A program made the position numbers and the translations under genes. A DNA stretch of 64,000 nucleotides from Shewanella sp. 1CM18E (GTDB taxonomy: Bacteria > Pseudomonadota > Gammaproteobacteria > Enterobacterales > Shewanellaceae), in the NCBI RefSeq assembly GCF_023161665.1, contig NZ_JALNTW010000012.1, forward strand, positions 1 through 64,000, given 5' to 3'. The notes below the pieces were generated by a model that ran no database searches, was not told where the DNA came from, and saw only the letters and a list, made by a program, of their open reading frames with translations. Shown piece by piece: positions 33,160 through 42,252 of the stretch (the first letter of the stretch is position 1; each line of letters begins with the position of its first letter).

Positions 33160-34653
33160 TTAGCTGCTACAAGACATAATTAAACCTTGGCCCCAATCTG
33201 GTGGCCGTTTAGCAAAATCATCAAACTCTGGCTGCTCATCAAAAGGCTTTTGTAACACTTGCTGTAATTCATGCAGTGGAGTTAAGTTACCTTCTTCAAC
33301 AGCTACAATGGCTTCCTGAGCAAGATAGTTACGCAAAATATATTTAGGGTTGACTCTATTACGCTGAGCTTGCCACTGCTCAACATCATGGATATTTCCC
33401 ACTCTTTTTTGATAAGCCTCAAACCAATTATCGAAGCCATTTACATCAATAAAGTCATCTCGTAACGAGCTATGTTTAGAGTGAGGATCAAGCTGGCCAA
33501 AGCTACGTAAGCTATTGGTATAATCTAAATGATTACGTTCCATCAGCATGGTCAAGCCGCCTATCAATTCAAGATCGCTATTATCAAGCTCTGTATCAAC
33601 AAGTCCCTTGTCGGACTCTGCTTCAGGGCTTGCAGTTTTAGTAGCTGAAACTGCCATACCTAGCTTTACCCGCATTAAGCGTAAATACTGTTGCACCAAT
33701 TCAACTTGGTATTGATTAAGCGCCGCGATAAGATCATCTGATGCAATTATGGGAGCTAATGCTTGCGCTAAACGCTGCAGGTTCCATAGCCCGATCCCCG
33801 GCTGCTGCGAAAACGCATAGCGACCTTCAGGGTCGGAATGATTACAAATAAAGTCTTCTTTGAAAGTATCTAAAAACGCGAAAGGGCCAAAATCGAATGA
33901 GTCGCCGAGTATAGACATATTATCGGTATTCATAACGCCATGCGCAAAACCAATCGCCTGCCAATGAGCTATCATTTTAGCGGTATCACGAACCACCTGA
34001 GTAAACCACGCTTTATAACCTGCAGCGTCACAGCTGAGATCAGGATAATGCTGTTTAATCGTAAAGTTAACTAGCTGTTTAAGCTTGTCTGGAGCGCCAC
34101 GCTCGCTATGGCAAAAAAACTCAAAATGACCAAAGCGGATGTGACTTTTTGCTAGACGCACAGTTATGGCTGCAGTTTCTTGGGTTTCACGCCAAACAGG
34201 TAAGTCAGAGCCTATAACCGCTAATGCTCGAGTTGTCGGCACATGCAACTGGTGTAAGGCTTCAGATATTAAAAACTCACGCACCGCCGAGCGCATAACC
34301 GCCCGGCCGTCACCGTGTCGTGAATACGGAGTTGGTCCACCGCCTTTTAACGCAACATCCCAAGCACCTTGTGGCCCAATCGCTTCACCAAGGATAATTG
34401 AGCGGCCATCGCCTAATTGCGGCGAATAACCACCAAACTGATGACCACTATAAACTTGGGCATAATAGCTAGCATCGGCTATTTGCGCGTTACCAGATAA
34501 TCCTTGCAGTAACGCATCGCTAGGTTTTTCAATCGCAATTAAATTAGCCGCATCTTGGCTCCAAGCGAGCCAGTGTGGGTTACTTATTCCAAGGGGAAAC
34601 ACCTGTGAATAAAACCCTGATAGTTGCTCAAAAAAATCCTGTTTTAACTGCAT
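33160..34653 (-). CDS. selO: Protein adenylyltransferase SelO
   Basis: A 497-residue pseudokinase-fold enzyme (YdiU/SelO) that transfers AMP to protein Ser/Thr/Tyr residues in redox homeostasis. Diagnostic segments: [21 protein letters not shown] near 62, [21 protein letters not shown] near 100, and [12 protein letters not shown] near 240 carrying catalytic and metal-binding Asp/Asn. The C-terminus SCSS keeps the Cys that corresponds to selenocysteine in metazoan SelO. It probably starts the selO-DUF3630-srkA transcript. Confidence 0.95.
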   Translation of the reverse strand: MQLKQDFFEQLSGFYSQVFPLGISNPHWLAWSQDAANLIAIEKPSDALLQGLSGNAQIADASYYAQVYSGHQFGGYSPQLGDGRSIILGEAIGPQGAWDVALKGGGPTPYSRHGDGRAVMRSAVREFLISEALHQLHVPTTRALAVIGSDLPVWRETQETAAITVRLAKSHIRFGHFEFFCHSERGAPDKLKQLVNFTIKQHYPDLSCDAAGYKAWFTQVVRDTAKMIAHWQAIGFAHGVMNTDNMSILGDSFDFGPFAFLDTFKEDFICNHSDPEGRYAFSQQPGIGLWNLQRLAQALAPIIASDDLIAALNQYQVELVQQYLRLMRVKLGMAVSATKTASPEAESDKGLVDTELDNSDLELIGGLTMLMERNHLDYTNSLRSFGQLDPHSKHSSLRDDFIDVNGFDNWFEAYQKRVGNIHDVEQWQAQRNRVNPKYILRNYLAQEAIVAVEEGNLTPLHELQQVLQKPFDEQPEFDDFAKRPPDWGQGLIMSCSS

Positions 34654-34730
34654 ATTTTACCAATCCTAGTATCTGTTTTGCGACTAATGCCAACTACCTC
34701 TGCGTAATACCCTCAGTGAGTTTCACTTTA

Positions 34731-35024
34731 TTATTCTTGTGCTGTGACCACATTTTTACAGGTCAGAGACTTATCACTCGCTTCACACTGGTAGCCACAT
34801 AAATAACTATCACCTGCATCACCGTTTAAACGGATCAAACCTTTACCTTTGGCATGGCATTGCTCAATCGTTTTGTAATAACCAGTAATAAACTCTGATG
34901 AATCGGCCACGCTTGGCTTAACTTGTCCCTCAGGGTAATAAAGCAAAGTCCATTCTGGCGACTGAGTGCAAGCGGTAGCGACTAATGCCACTGCACCAGC
35001 TAACCAAAGCTTTTTAAAGTTCAT
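34731..35024 (-). CDS. Small lipoprotein, hypothetical
   Basis: A 97-residue predicted lipoprotein with lipobox VATAC (Cys about 19). The mature domain has four Cys (about 55, 76, 80, 89) that could form two disulfides (QCHAKGKG, LCGYQCEA, LTCKN). No family recognised. It is monocistronic. Confidence 0.7.
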   Translation of the reverse strand: MNFKKLWLAGAVALVATACTQSPEWTLLYYPEGQVKPSVADSSEFITGYYKTIEQCHAKGKGLIRLNGDAGDSYLCGYQCEASDKSLTCKNVVTAQE

Positions 35025-35051
35025 ATTACTTGTCCTATTAAATTTAACGCG

Positions 35052-35097
35052 AAAAAAAAGCGAGCTCCGGATCTTTCTCTGGAGTTCGCTTTTTTTG
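35052..35097. terminator. Terminator after the Glu/Val-rich protein gene
   Basis: AAAAAAAGCGA...CTCC pairs with GGAG..CGCTTTTTTT over about 15 bp with one or two mismatches and long A and T tracts. It lies downstream of the minus-strand gene at 35159 and upstream of the small lipoprotein gene. Confidence 0.85.
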
Positions 35098-35158
35098 CTA
35101 ACCCTTGCAGTTATTCTACACGGCTTGATTAGTAATGGCAGAGCTTTACGGGCTAGTG

Positions 35159-36142
35159 TTATTTACTCGCTTTAGCCTTCGCCTTTTCAATGCGAGTAAT
35201 ACGCCCTTCAAAACCGGTTACGGTTCCATCAGCTAAGCCATATTCAATCGCTGTTTTACAGATTGAAATTGCACTATCAAACTCACCGTTATCATTGAGT
35301 AACGTTGATAGATGCATCATAGCAGTACCTTTAACTTCGGCATCAGGATTTTCAGCTTTAACGCCTTTAACAAACGCTGCAAATACTTCTAGGTATTGTT
35401 GCGACAAACCTGCACCATATTGCACATATTCAGCCTGCTTACGCTGCTTGTAACATTCAGCAATAGCGGCTGAAATTGCTAGGTGCTCCGCAGGAGAATC
35501 TTGAGCAACGTCAAGTTCGCTAATTGATTTGGTTAATTTCGGGTTAGCCCAAGATAGATCCGCTTGTGTTTGTGACTCATTACTTACTGCAGGCTCAGCC
35601 TCAACATTAGCTGGCGATTCAGGCTCTGCGCTTACTGCAGGTTCTATTACTTGCTCAACAGGAACAGCTGCTTTTTCAACTAGCGGCTCGACGGTTTTTT
35701 CAGCGGCTGGCTCAATGTCAACTCGCGGTTCTACCTTAGCAACGCTCTCAACTTTAGCCTCAGTTTTAATCTCAGCTTTATCGGTGACTTCAACAACAGA
35801 TTCAGACGGAGTCTCAACCGCCGAGTGAGCCTCAACGATCTCTTCTGCTTGAACTTCCGTTTCCCTGGTTTTAACCGGTTCTGGCTCTGAATCTAATTTA
35901 ACTTCAGAATCCTGCTTAGACTCAGAATCCTGCTTAGACTCAAAAGTCACGCCTTCAACAGTGGGTGTCGACACTTCAGCAGCATCAGGTGTCACATCCT
36001 TCATTTCAGACTCTGCAGCTTCTTGAACGGGCTCAGCTTGTTTCGCTGCCTGTTCCTTTTCAGCTTTTGCTGCTTTCTGAGTGCGCGTATAGAGGTAAAC
36101 ACCTATTACAATCAGTAATATAATGGTTGCTTCTGTCATCAT
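35159..36142 (-). CDS. Membrane-anchored Glu/Val-rich protein with TPR-like C-terminus
   Basis: A 327-residue protein: an N-terminal TM anchor (about 4-19), a low-complexity acidic region (about 25-205) rich in E, V, P and A with a 6-residue tandem repeat (ESKQDS), and an ordered helical C-terminus (about 210-327) resembling one to two TPR-like repeats (EHLAISAAIAECYKQRKQ..., DSAISICKTAIEYG). Possibly a protein-interaction scaffold at the inner membrane. No family symbol can be given. The low-complexity part also yields a spurious antisense ORF. Confidence 0.72.
   Translation of the reverse strand: MMTEATIILLIVIGVYLYTRTQKAAKAEKEQAAKQAEPVQEAAESEMKDVTPDAAEVSTPTVEGVTFESKQDSESKQDSEVKLDSEPEPVKTRETEVQAEEIVEAHSAVETPSESVVEVTDKAEIKTEAKVESVAKVEPRVDIEPAAEKTVEPLVEKAAVPVEQVIEPAVSAEPESPANVEAEPAVSNESQTQADLSWANPKLTKSISELDVAQDSPAEHLAISAAIAECYKQRKQAEYVQYGAGLSQQYLEVFAAFVKGVKAENPDAEVKGTAMMHLSTLLNDNGEFDSAISICKTAIEYGLADGTVTGFEGRITRIEKAKAKASK
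35905..35940. repeat. Two exact 18-bp tandem repeats within coding sequence
   Basis: CAGAATCCTGCTTAGACT occurs twice head to tail (35905-35922 and 35923-35940), encoding the duplicated hexapeptide in the acidic linker. Exact identity suggests a recent slippage event. Confidence 0.85.
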
Positions 36143-36335
36143 CTTCCACCTGGTTTGGCCATAAAAACATCCGCCGCATAGACAGATTCTAGTGCGGATA
36201 AGCTAAAACAATACATTATATCTAATGCATTGTTTTTCTATATATCCGGTATTTATATCTCTTTTTTAATCGGGTATCAAAAATATTCGTTTTTTTGAAT
36301 GTTTTAAAGGATAAATAACCTAATCGCTAACCGAA

Positions 36336-38345
36336 TTAACTAAGCAAGTTCTCAACAGGCATAGGTTTGGCAATATAATACCCCTGCACTAAATCAACGC
36401 CACAATTTGCGATAAATTCATATTCTTGCATGTGTTCCACACCTTCAGCGACCACTTTACAGTTAGCAATTGCCCCTAGCTTGGCCACTAATTTATATAT
36501 CTCTCGGCCTTTCTCTGATGTTGCATCCAGCAGCAATGATCGATCAATTTTGACCTTATTAAATGGGTATTGCAGCAAATGCGGAAACGAGGCATAACCA
36601 GAACCGAAGTCATCCATTGAAATGGTTATATTTTTTGCCTGCAATTCCTGCATGACCTGCGTTAAGTAAACCTTGTCACTTAACATTGCTTCCTCAGTAA
36701 TTTCGATCTCAATCTTTGCTGGAGAAATGTCGTAATGTTCAAGACGTCCGAGTAAATGATTAACAAAATCAACTTGTTCTATCGAGGCAACTGAGACATT
36801 AATAGCGACCCGTGAACCATTTGGTAATGCCAGTGTTTTGATGTCAGCAAGTACTAGTTCTAGCACTAGTTTATCTAGCAGAGGCATGGCTTTTAGTAAC
36901 TGAAAATCTTCAATAAATACTGGCGGGCACAATTTACCGCTCTCATCAACATACCGCACTAGTGCTTCATAGTTATATTGCGATGGTTCCTGCAATGACT
37001 GAATTTTTTGATAAAACATGACCAGCTTGCCTTGACGTAAAATCTTAGCAACCCGTTTCTGTGCTGATGACTGAGTAATACTATTGTTAGTTGAGTCCCG
37101 CACACTGCGCAGCACATTATTAAATATTGAGCCTTCTGCAGCGGCATATTTAGTATTAGGGTCAACCGAGACCAGATGTTTACCCACATAAGCCAGATAA
37201 AAAGGCCTATAAATAAAGATGCCTATAGCAATGACGACTATTTGCAATATGGCGCCATCTAGTTGTTCACCCATAGCAAAATAACCGCTAAATATAGGCG
37301 GCGTTAACCAGTTAACAATGCTCACAATAGGCGACACTATGCCTAAGGCGATACAGGCATAAACAATCACGAAGCTGACCAAAGGTACTAATATAAATGG
37401 CACAATCATGATCGGATTAAACAGAATAGGTAGGCCAAAAAGTAGCACTTCATTGATATTGAACATCACCATAGGGATCGCCACTACTGCGAGCATTTTA
37501 TGGTTATATTTTTGACTAAAGAGCAGCACGCATAATAATAAACTAATACAGTTTCCTGAGCCGCCCATCGACAAAAATGCGTCATAAAAGCCTTGGCTAA
37601 TAATATTCACCGAGGCTTCACCCGCATTCCATGCATCCAGATTCGTCAGCGTGTCGGCATAAATTTGCTGCTTAACCGCGAATAGCATGTTGTGGCCATT
37701 TATACCTACAGCTCCCAATATGCCAAGAAACGTTTGATACAACAGGCCACCAGTAAAAGTCAGTGGATCTAAACCTATTGAGGTGATTCCCTCTTTTAGG
37801 TAGCTACCTATATGCAAAACTAATTGAGATAACAGTAATGCCAAAATAGAAAAACAAAAAATATGCACGATATATTTCATCAATCTAGAGGCGAAATCGA
37901 ACGAATTGGGATCCAGTAAACGGATGGGGAAATATAGAAAATACAAGTAAGTCACGAGCGCACTTAACAATGCTAATAACGGGTTATTTGGCAAAGTATA
38001 GCTAGTAGAAAGATCGAGATGCCCTATCGATAAGATATAAAACATCACTAAACCATAAATAATAAAAATCGCACTCGATGCGTTAGTTTTTTGTGACAGA
38101 TAATAACTGGCAATAATACAAAATGTGGTTGGATACAGATTAATTAATATATTAGAAATATAAAACAGTAGCTCCGAGACATAATCAATCTCAAGCGCGC
38201 TAAAGCCATGACCAAGCAACATCGCTAGCGAGTTAGCTAACGTAATAGGCAGTAGCAACAAAGCAATTGCCGCCAAATCCGATAAGTAGAGTTTAGAGTC
38301 TTTACTCCAATTTGAAACTCTCGCAAAAATATTGCTTAAAATCAT
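36336..38345 (-). CDS. PTS EIIC-like membrane domain fused to EAL phosphodiesterase
   Basis: A 669-residue fusion. Residues about 1-400 are a polytopic membrane domain with features of PTS EIIC sugar permeases (GINGHNMLFAVKQQIY near 225, GSGNCISLLL near 262, NINEVLLFGLPILFNP near 300). Residues about 425-669 form an EAL domain with EALVRY, INVSVAS, IEITEE, SMDDFGSGYASF, NKVKIDR, VAEGVE and VQGYYIAKPM, so it looks catalytically complete. There are no EIIA/EIIB partners nearby, suggesting a sugar-sensing receptor that controls c-di-GMP rather than a transporter. A TonB-dependent receptor lies upstream on the same strand. Confidence 0.87.
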   Translation of the reverse strand: MILSNIFARVSNWSKDSKLYLSDLAAIALLLLPITLANSLAMLLGHGFSALEIDYVSELLFYISNILINLYPTTFCIIASYYLSQKTNASSAIFIIYGLVMFYILSIGHLDLSTSYTLPNNPLLALLSALVTYLYFLYFPIRLLDPNSFDFASRLMKYIVHIFCFSILALLLSQLVLHIGSYLKEGITSIGLDPLTFTGGLLYQTFLGILGAVGINGHNMLFAVKQQIYADTLTNLDAWNAGEASVNIISQGFYDAFLSMGGSGNCISLLLCVLLFSQKYNHKMLAVVAIPMVMFNINEVLLFGLPILFNPIMIVPFILVPLVSFVIVYACIALGIVSPIVSIVNWLTPPIFSGYFAMGEQLDGAILQIVVIAIGIFIYRPFYLAYVGKHLVSVDPNTKYAAAEGSIFNNVLRSVRDSTNNSITQSSAQKRVAKILRQGKLVMFYQKIQSLQEPSQYNYEALVRYVDESGKLCPPVFIEDFQLLKAMPLLDKLVLELVLADIKTLALPNGSRVAINVSVASIEQVDFVNHLLGRLEHYDISPAKIEIEITEEAMLSDKVYLTQVMQELQAKNITISMDDFGSGYASFPHLLQYPFNKVKIDRSLLLDATSEKGREIYKLVAKLGAIANCKVVAEGVEHMQEYEFIANCGVDLVQGYYIAKPMPVENLLS

Positions 38346-38355
38346 GCATTAAACC

Positions 38356-38369
38356 TTGGGCTAGCCCAA
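38356..38369. promoter_or_regulatory. Palindrome TTGGGCTAGCCCAA
   Basis: A perfect 14-bp palindrome 11 bp upstream of the EIIC-EAL start codon. It could be an operator or an mRNA leader hairpin close to the ribosome-binding site. Confidence 0.4.
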
Positions 38370-38399
38370 AAATATTGAGTAATATTAACTGTTCACCAA

Positions 38400-38428
38400 G
38401 CCTAAAGCCGATAATGACGTCTTTAGGC
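38400..38428 (-). terminator. Hairpin after TonB-dependent receptor gene
   Basis: GCCTAAAG and CTTTAGGC form an 8-bp stem with a 13-base loop, 30 bp after the receptor stop. T-tract is poor, so read-through into the EIIC-EAL gene is possible. Confidence 0.45.
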
Positions 38429-38457
38429 CATTTGTGCAAAATGAACCTATCTATCAA

Positions 38458-41106
38458 TTAAAACCGAATTGCCAAACCTAACTTATAACGCGCTTCACCT
38501 TCAGCACTAAACACGGGGTAATTATTTTTAAACTCAGGTTTTACCTCGGCTTCATCACTAGCAACACCAAGTTGAATACTATCGGCCGCGAGTAGGTTTA
38601 CCACTTCAAAAGTAATCGCTAGATAATCAGTAATATTGAAGCTACTACTAAAATCAATGCTGCCGTAGGCTTGGTGCTCGCGATTACCGTAATAGCCAGG
38701 TAACTCTCGGATCATATAAGCACTGCGCCAGTTATAAGCAAGACGCGCGGTAAAGTCGTCATCTTGGTAGTAACCGACCAAGTTAACTGTGTGCTTCGAT
38801 GAGTCCGAAAACACGCCGATTTGATCTGGGTAATAATGTGCAGGTGCATTTGAATCTGCAAACGTATAGTTTACCGTATAGCCAAATCCGTTTTCATAAC
38901 CCGTTTGCAACTGCAACTCAACACCCTGTATCAAGCCGCCTGAGCCATTTTTCTTAGTCGAGACTGTCCAACTATCCTTGCCTGAATCAGGATCAACAAT
39001 ACCAACACTCTGCTCTAACAGCTGTTCAGAGGTAATAAATGAGCTGATATCTTTAATAAAATATGTCGCGGAAACTAAGCTAAGTGCATTAAAGTACCAC
39101 TCTACTCCTAACTCAGCTTGGGTGGCTTTAAAGGGCTTTAATGCGATATTACCTTTATCAACCACTTCATTATCAATGATATTGTCACCAAAACCTGACA
39201 ATGCTGATGAAGCAAACATATCGTCATAATTAGGTCGTGAAATCACTTGCGATGCAGCCGCACGCACAATCACATTATTCGACACATCATAAGCAATATT
39301 GATACTGGGTAAAAAATCACTATAACTTGAGCTTTGAGTACTCAAATCATCAGCATAAGTACCATCTGCTTTAAGCTGATAATAGTCAGATGACACATCT
39401 GTCGAGATATAACGTAGGCCAACATTACCTCTGAGGCGCTCTGACTCGAAGTTCGCCATTAGATATATCGCCAAATTTTGCTCAGTTATAGTGCCGTAGC
39501 CCGATTTATAAACCTGACCGCTGCCGTCAAAATGGCTAATTGCTGCTTTAGCGTCATTGAGCATTGCGTCAAGCATTGGCTTAGGTAGGGTAAATCCACC
39601 ACCAGAAGAAACCGTTCCTGCATAATAAGCCGAGGCGTTTTTTGCAATAAGATTCTGCTTTACTATGCCCTCAAATGACTCTTGTTTTACCTCATGATCT
39701 GCCCAACTAGCTCCGGCTTTAACCGCTGTAAATAACCCCAACTCAACAGGCACAGTTAAATCAAATTTTGCATAAGTTTCGCCATCAGAATTAGGTTGCT
39801 TTCTTAGCGACCAAGCTTCTGGTGCTAAGGGCCCATTAAAATCGTCTGCGCCAAATACCTTATTCGCAATATCAATATTAATCATATCGCCAGCGGCGTC
39901 ATAAGTACCCGCAAAGTCACCCGGTTGCCCTAACCAAAAACCATAGTTTGCCGTGGTGTTAGTGCCACCTTCGGACTGAGTGTTACCCACTAAGCCCTCA
40001 AGGGTGTAATAATCAGTTTCATAGGTAAAGTCTAAATCGTAGGTATTAGAGTCCATACTGGCTTCGCGTACCCAAGTTTGCCCCCAAGCAGGACTGCTAT
40101 CATAGGCATCGCGACGATAAAAAATACAAGTGCCTGCTGCATTTCTTTGTTCACAGGCCGCTTCTTTATCATCAGCAAACATCAAAAATAAGGAGGTATT
40201 AGCATTGTTAGCCTGCATGTCCAATTGCATGATGTTTAAGCCAAACTCTAAACTTTCTGTCGGGCGATACTGTAAAACGGCATTGATGGCTGTATGCTCC
40301 CTTTGCTGCTCAAAGGTTGTTGGTACAATATCGCCCCAACCAATTTGTGACTCAATTCCGTTACGCTGATATTGTGTTTTAGAGTCGGTTGCTGCCAGCA
40401 AAACACCAAGGCTTTCTGCGTTATTTTTCCAGCTATATAAACCTGAAAACTCCGGGTCAAGCTCTTCAGATACTGAGCCATAATCTTGCTTACTACTGAA
40501 GAAAATCGAATTAGCTGCCAACTCTAATGGTTTACGAGTGTTAATAATGACGGTGCCACCCACACCACCTTCAGCGATGTCAGCTTGAGAAGATTTATAA
40601 ACTTCAATTTCACCTATCATTTCAGGCGGCAGCAAGGTGTAGTTAAAGCCCCGGTCAGTGGTTTGTTGATCAAACCATCCCGTCGAAGCAACTGAATGAC
40701 CATTTAATAGGGTGCTAGTCAGTTGATTTGATGCTCCACGAATAGAGACTTGTTGGCCTTGACCAAACTGACGATTCACCGCTACACCCGGTACTCGCGC
40801 CAAAGACTCACCTACATCACTATCGGGAAACTTGCCTATATCTTCTGCAGTCACCACATCAACTACAGCATCAGCAAACCTTTTACCATTTATAGAAGCC
40901 TTCATCGAGGCTTGAATACCACGTACTTCTATTATTTCCATAGTTGGTTCGGCAACATCACCGCTGTGCTCAGCGGCTGTAGCGAAAGATACTGGCAACA
41001 TTGAGTACAGAATTACGACTTTAACCTTCAACACGTTAGACTTAAGAGCAAATTGTTTTGCCGCTTTACAGGCCAATAAAAACGCATTTTTAATATCAAT
41101 ATTCAT
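38458..41106 (-). CDS. TonB-dependent receptor, probable glycan/sugar receptor
   Basis: An 882-residue outer-membrane receptor of the long TonB-dependent type common in marine Alteromonadales for carbohydrate uptake. After a signal region (cleavage near SFATAAE, about 45) it has the plug domain with FADAVVDVVTAEDIGKFPDSDVGESLARVPGV-type signature starting near 78, QQVSIRGA near 118 and GGVGGTVIINTRKP near 180; the C-terminus ends in LGLAIRF. A TonB-box-like segment MEIIEVRG lies near 57. Its neighbour is a PTS-like sensor fused to a phosphodiesterase, so a sugar ligand is likely. The 24-bp palindrome upstream is a probable operator. Confidence 0.9.
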   Translation of the reverse strand: MNIDIKNAFLLACKAAKQFALKSNVLKVKVVILYSMLPVSFATAAEHSGDVAEPTMEIIEVRGIQASMKASINGKRFADAVVDVVTAEDIGKFPDSDVGESLARVPGVAVNRQFGQGQQVSIRGASNQLTSTLLNGHSVASTGWFDQQTTDRGFNYTLLPPEMIGEIEVYKSSQADIAEGGVGGTVIINTRKPLELAANSIFFSSKQDYGSVSEELDPEFSGLYSWKNNAESLGVLLAATDSKTQYQRNGIESQIGWGDIVPTTFEQQREHTAINAVLQYRPTESLEFGLNIMQLDMQANNANTSLFLMFADDKEAACEQRNAAGTCIFYRRDAYDSSPAWGQTWVREASMDSNTYDLDFTYETDYYTLEGLVGNTQSEGGTNTTANYGFWLGQPGDFAGTYDAAGDMINIDIANKVFGADDFNGPLAPEAWSLRKQPNSDGETYAKFDLTVPVELGLFTAVKAGASWADHEVKQESFEGIVKQNLIAKNASAYYAGTVSSGGGFTLPKPMLDAMLNDAKAAISHFDGSGQVYKSGYGTITEQNLAIYLMANFESERLRGNVGLRYISTDVSSDYYQLKADGTYADDLSTQSSSYSDFLPSINIAYDVSNNVIVRAAASQVISRPNYDDMFASSALSGFGDNIIDNEVVDKGNIALKPFKATQAELGVEWYFNALSLVSATYFIKDISSFITSEQLLEQSVGIVDPDSGKDSWTVSTKKNGSGGLIQGVELQLQTGYENGFGYTVNYTFADSNAPAHYYPDQIGVFSDSSKHTVNLVGYYQDDDFTARLAYNWRSAYMIRELPGYYGNREHQAYGSIDFSSSFNITDYLAITFEVVNLLAADSIQLGVASDEAEVKPEFKNNYPVFSAEGEARYKLGLAIRF

Positions 41107-41639
41107 TTTACTTGTGGTGTCACATCTATCAGCTTTAGATCTTAATTCAGCACAACGCGGCCCATAGGAATAACAGCTGTTATTCCTAGAATTAAGTGAA
41201 TTGGGTTTTCTTGGACTTACCAGCGACTTAAGGAAGGTGCATTGGAAGTTAACGGTATTACTAATAAAAAATCACGGGTCTATAAACTTAATTTTAAGCA
41301 TAAAAATCATAATCTTGAGCAATGAAAAGCTGGATAGTTTAAACGAGTAAAAAGTATCCTTGGCTCAATATTTATTTACGCTAATTTGCCGCCGCCAAGG
41401 CATCAGTTCAAAGCAGGGCGGCGAATTTTAAGCCAGTGCGGATCATTCTGACAAGCGGTAATTTTATCATCAGCAACAAAATATTGATTTACAGCAAGTT
41501 AAGCACTTAGACCAAGCCTACATTTGCTAAACTTAAACCAATATTTTGTGCACATCTTCAAAGTTTAACGCTTAAATTTTGTCAGCTCATGCTAAGCCTT
41601 TTATTATACTAATAACCCAGTAAGGCACTAAGGTATCCC
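41107..41639. other. Intergenic region with operator-like palindrome
   Basis: About 530 bp between the receptor gene and the YgbA-like gene. Apart from the palindrome at 41165-41188 I see no gene or terminator. It should hold two divergent promoters. Confidence 0.4.
41165..41188. promoter_or_regulatory. Perfect 24-bp palindrome, half-site TAGGAATAACAG
   Basis: TAGGAATAACAG is followed immediately by its exact reverse complement, with no spacer, 59 bp upstream of the TonB-dependent receptor start. The length and symmetry are those of a dimeric repressor operator. No regulator gene is adjacent. Confidence 0.65.
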
Positions 41640-42035
41640 ATGGCATTTGAACAGCTTCTCAGTGGCAAGCTTCTTCGCGAGTTTGAAACAATTTCCGCTA
41701 TGGTGAAAATCTATTGCAAAGCTCACCATAAGGATGCCCCCGCTCATCCATGCGCAGAGTGCGACGACTTTATCGAATATGCTCATACCCGATTAGATCG
41801 TTGTCCTTACGGTCAAGAGAAACCCACCTGCAATAAATGCCCTGTGCATTGCTATAAACCACATATGAAAGCTAAAGCGCGCGAAATTATGATTTTTGCA
41901 GGCCCTAGAATGCTTCTACCACATCCAATCATGGCTATTCGCCACTTGATGTCAGAGCGTAAACCGGCACCCGGCAAACCACCTAAAGCACACTCTAATC
42001 GCCACCAGCGAATTAGCATTTCTAACCAAGATTAA
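41640..42035 (+). CDS. ygbA: YgbA-like nitrous oxide-stimulated promoter family protein
   Basis: A 131-residue cytoplasmic protein of the YgbA family, linked in E. coli to nitrosative stress. It carries a conserved Cys/His set (HPCAECDDF near 36-42, CPYGQEKPTCNKCPVHCYKPHM near 58-80) suited to metal or iron-sulfur binding, and the tail HPIMAIRHL. The very basic C-terminal tail is variable. Monocistronic. Confidence 0.87.
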   Translation: MAFEQLLSGKLLREFETISAMVKIYCKAHHKDAPAHPCAECDDFIEYAHTRLDRCPYGQEKPTCNKCPVHCYKPHMKAKAREIMIFAGPRMLLPHPIMAIRHLMSERKPAPGKPPKAHSNRHQRISISNQD

Positions 42036-42252
42036 TATCTAAACTTTCTTTAGGTATTGCAAGTAAATTAATAGCAACAAAACCCTTGTTATATAAGGAT
42101 TTCATTCAAGACCTATAATTTTTTCACTCCAGTTCCAGCCCTGTCCTTGTCGTATACAGAATTCACTACTAGACTTTTGAAAAGTAAAAGGACTTATTCC
42201 AAACTGAGGCTAATTTAGCTCAGCTGCGGTTTACGGCACGGAGGCTGGTAGT

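Noticed and set aside
35529..35828. 99-residue Ser/Thr/Ala-rich antisense ORF
   Set aside because: It is the reverse reading of the Glu/Val/Ala-rich low-complexity linker of the minus-strand gene.
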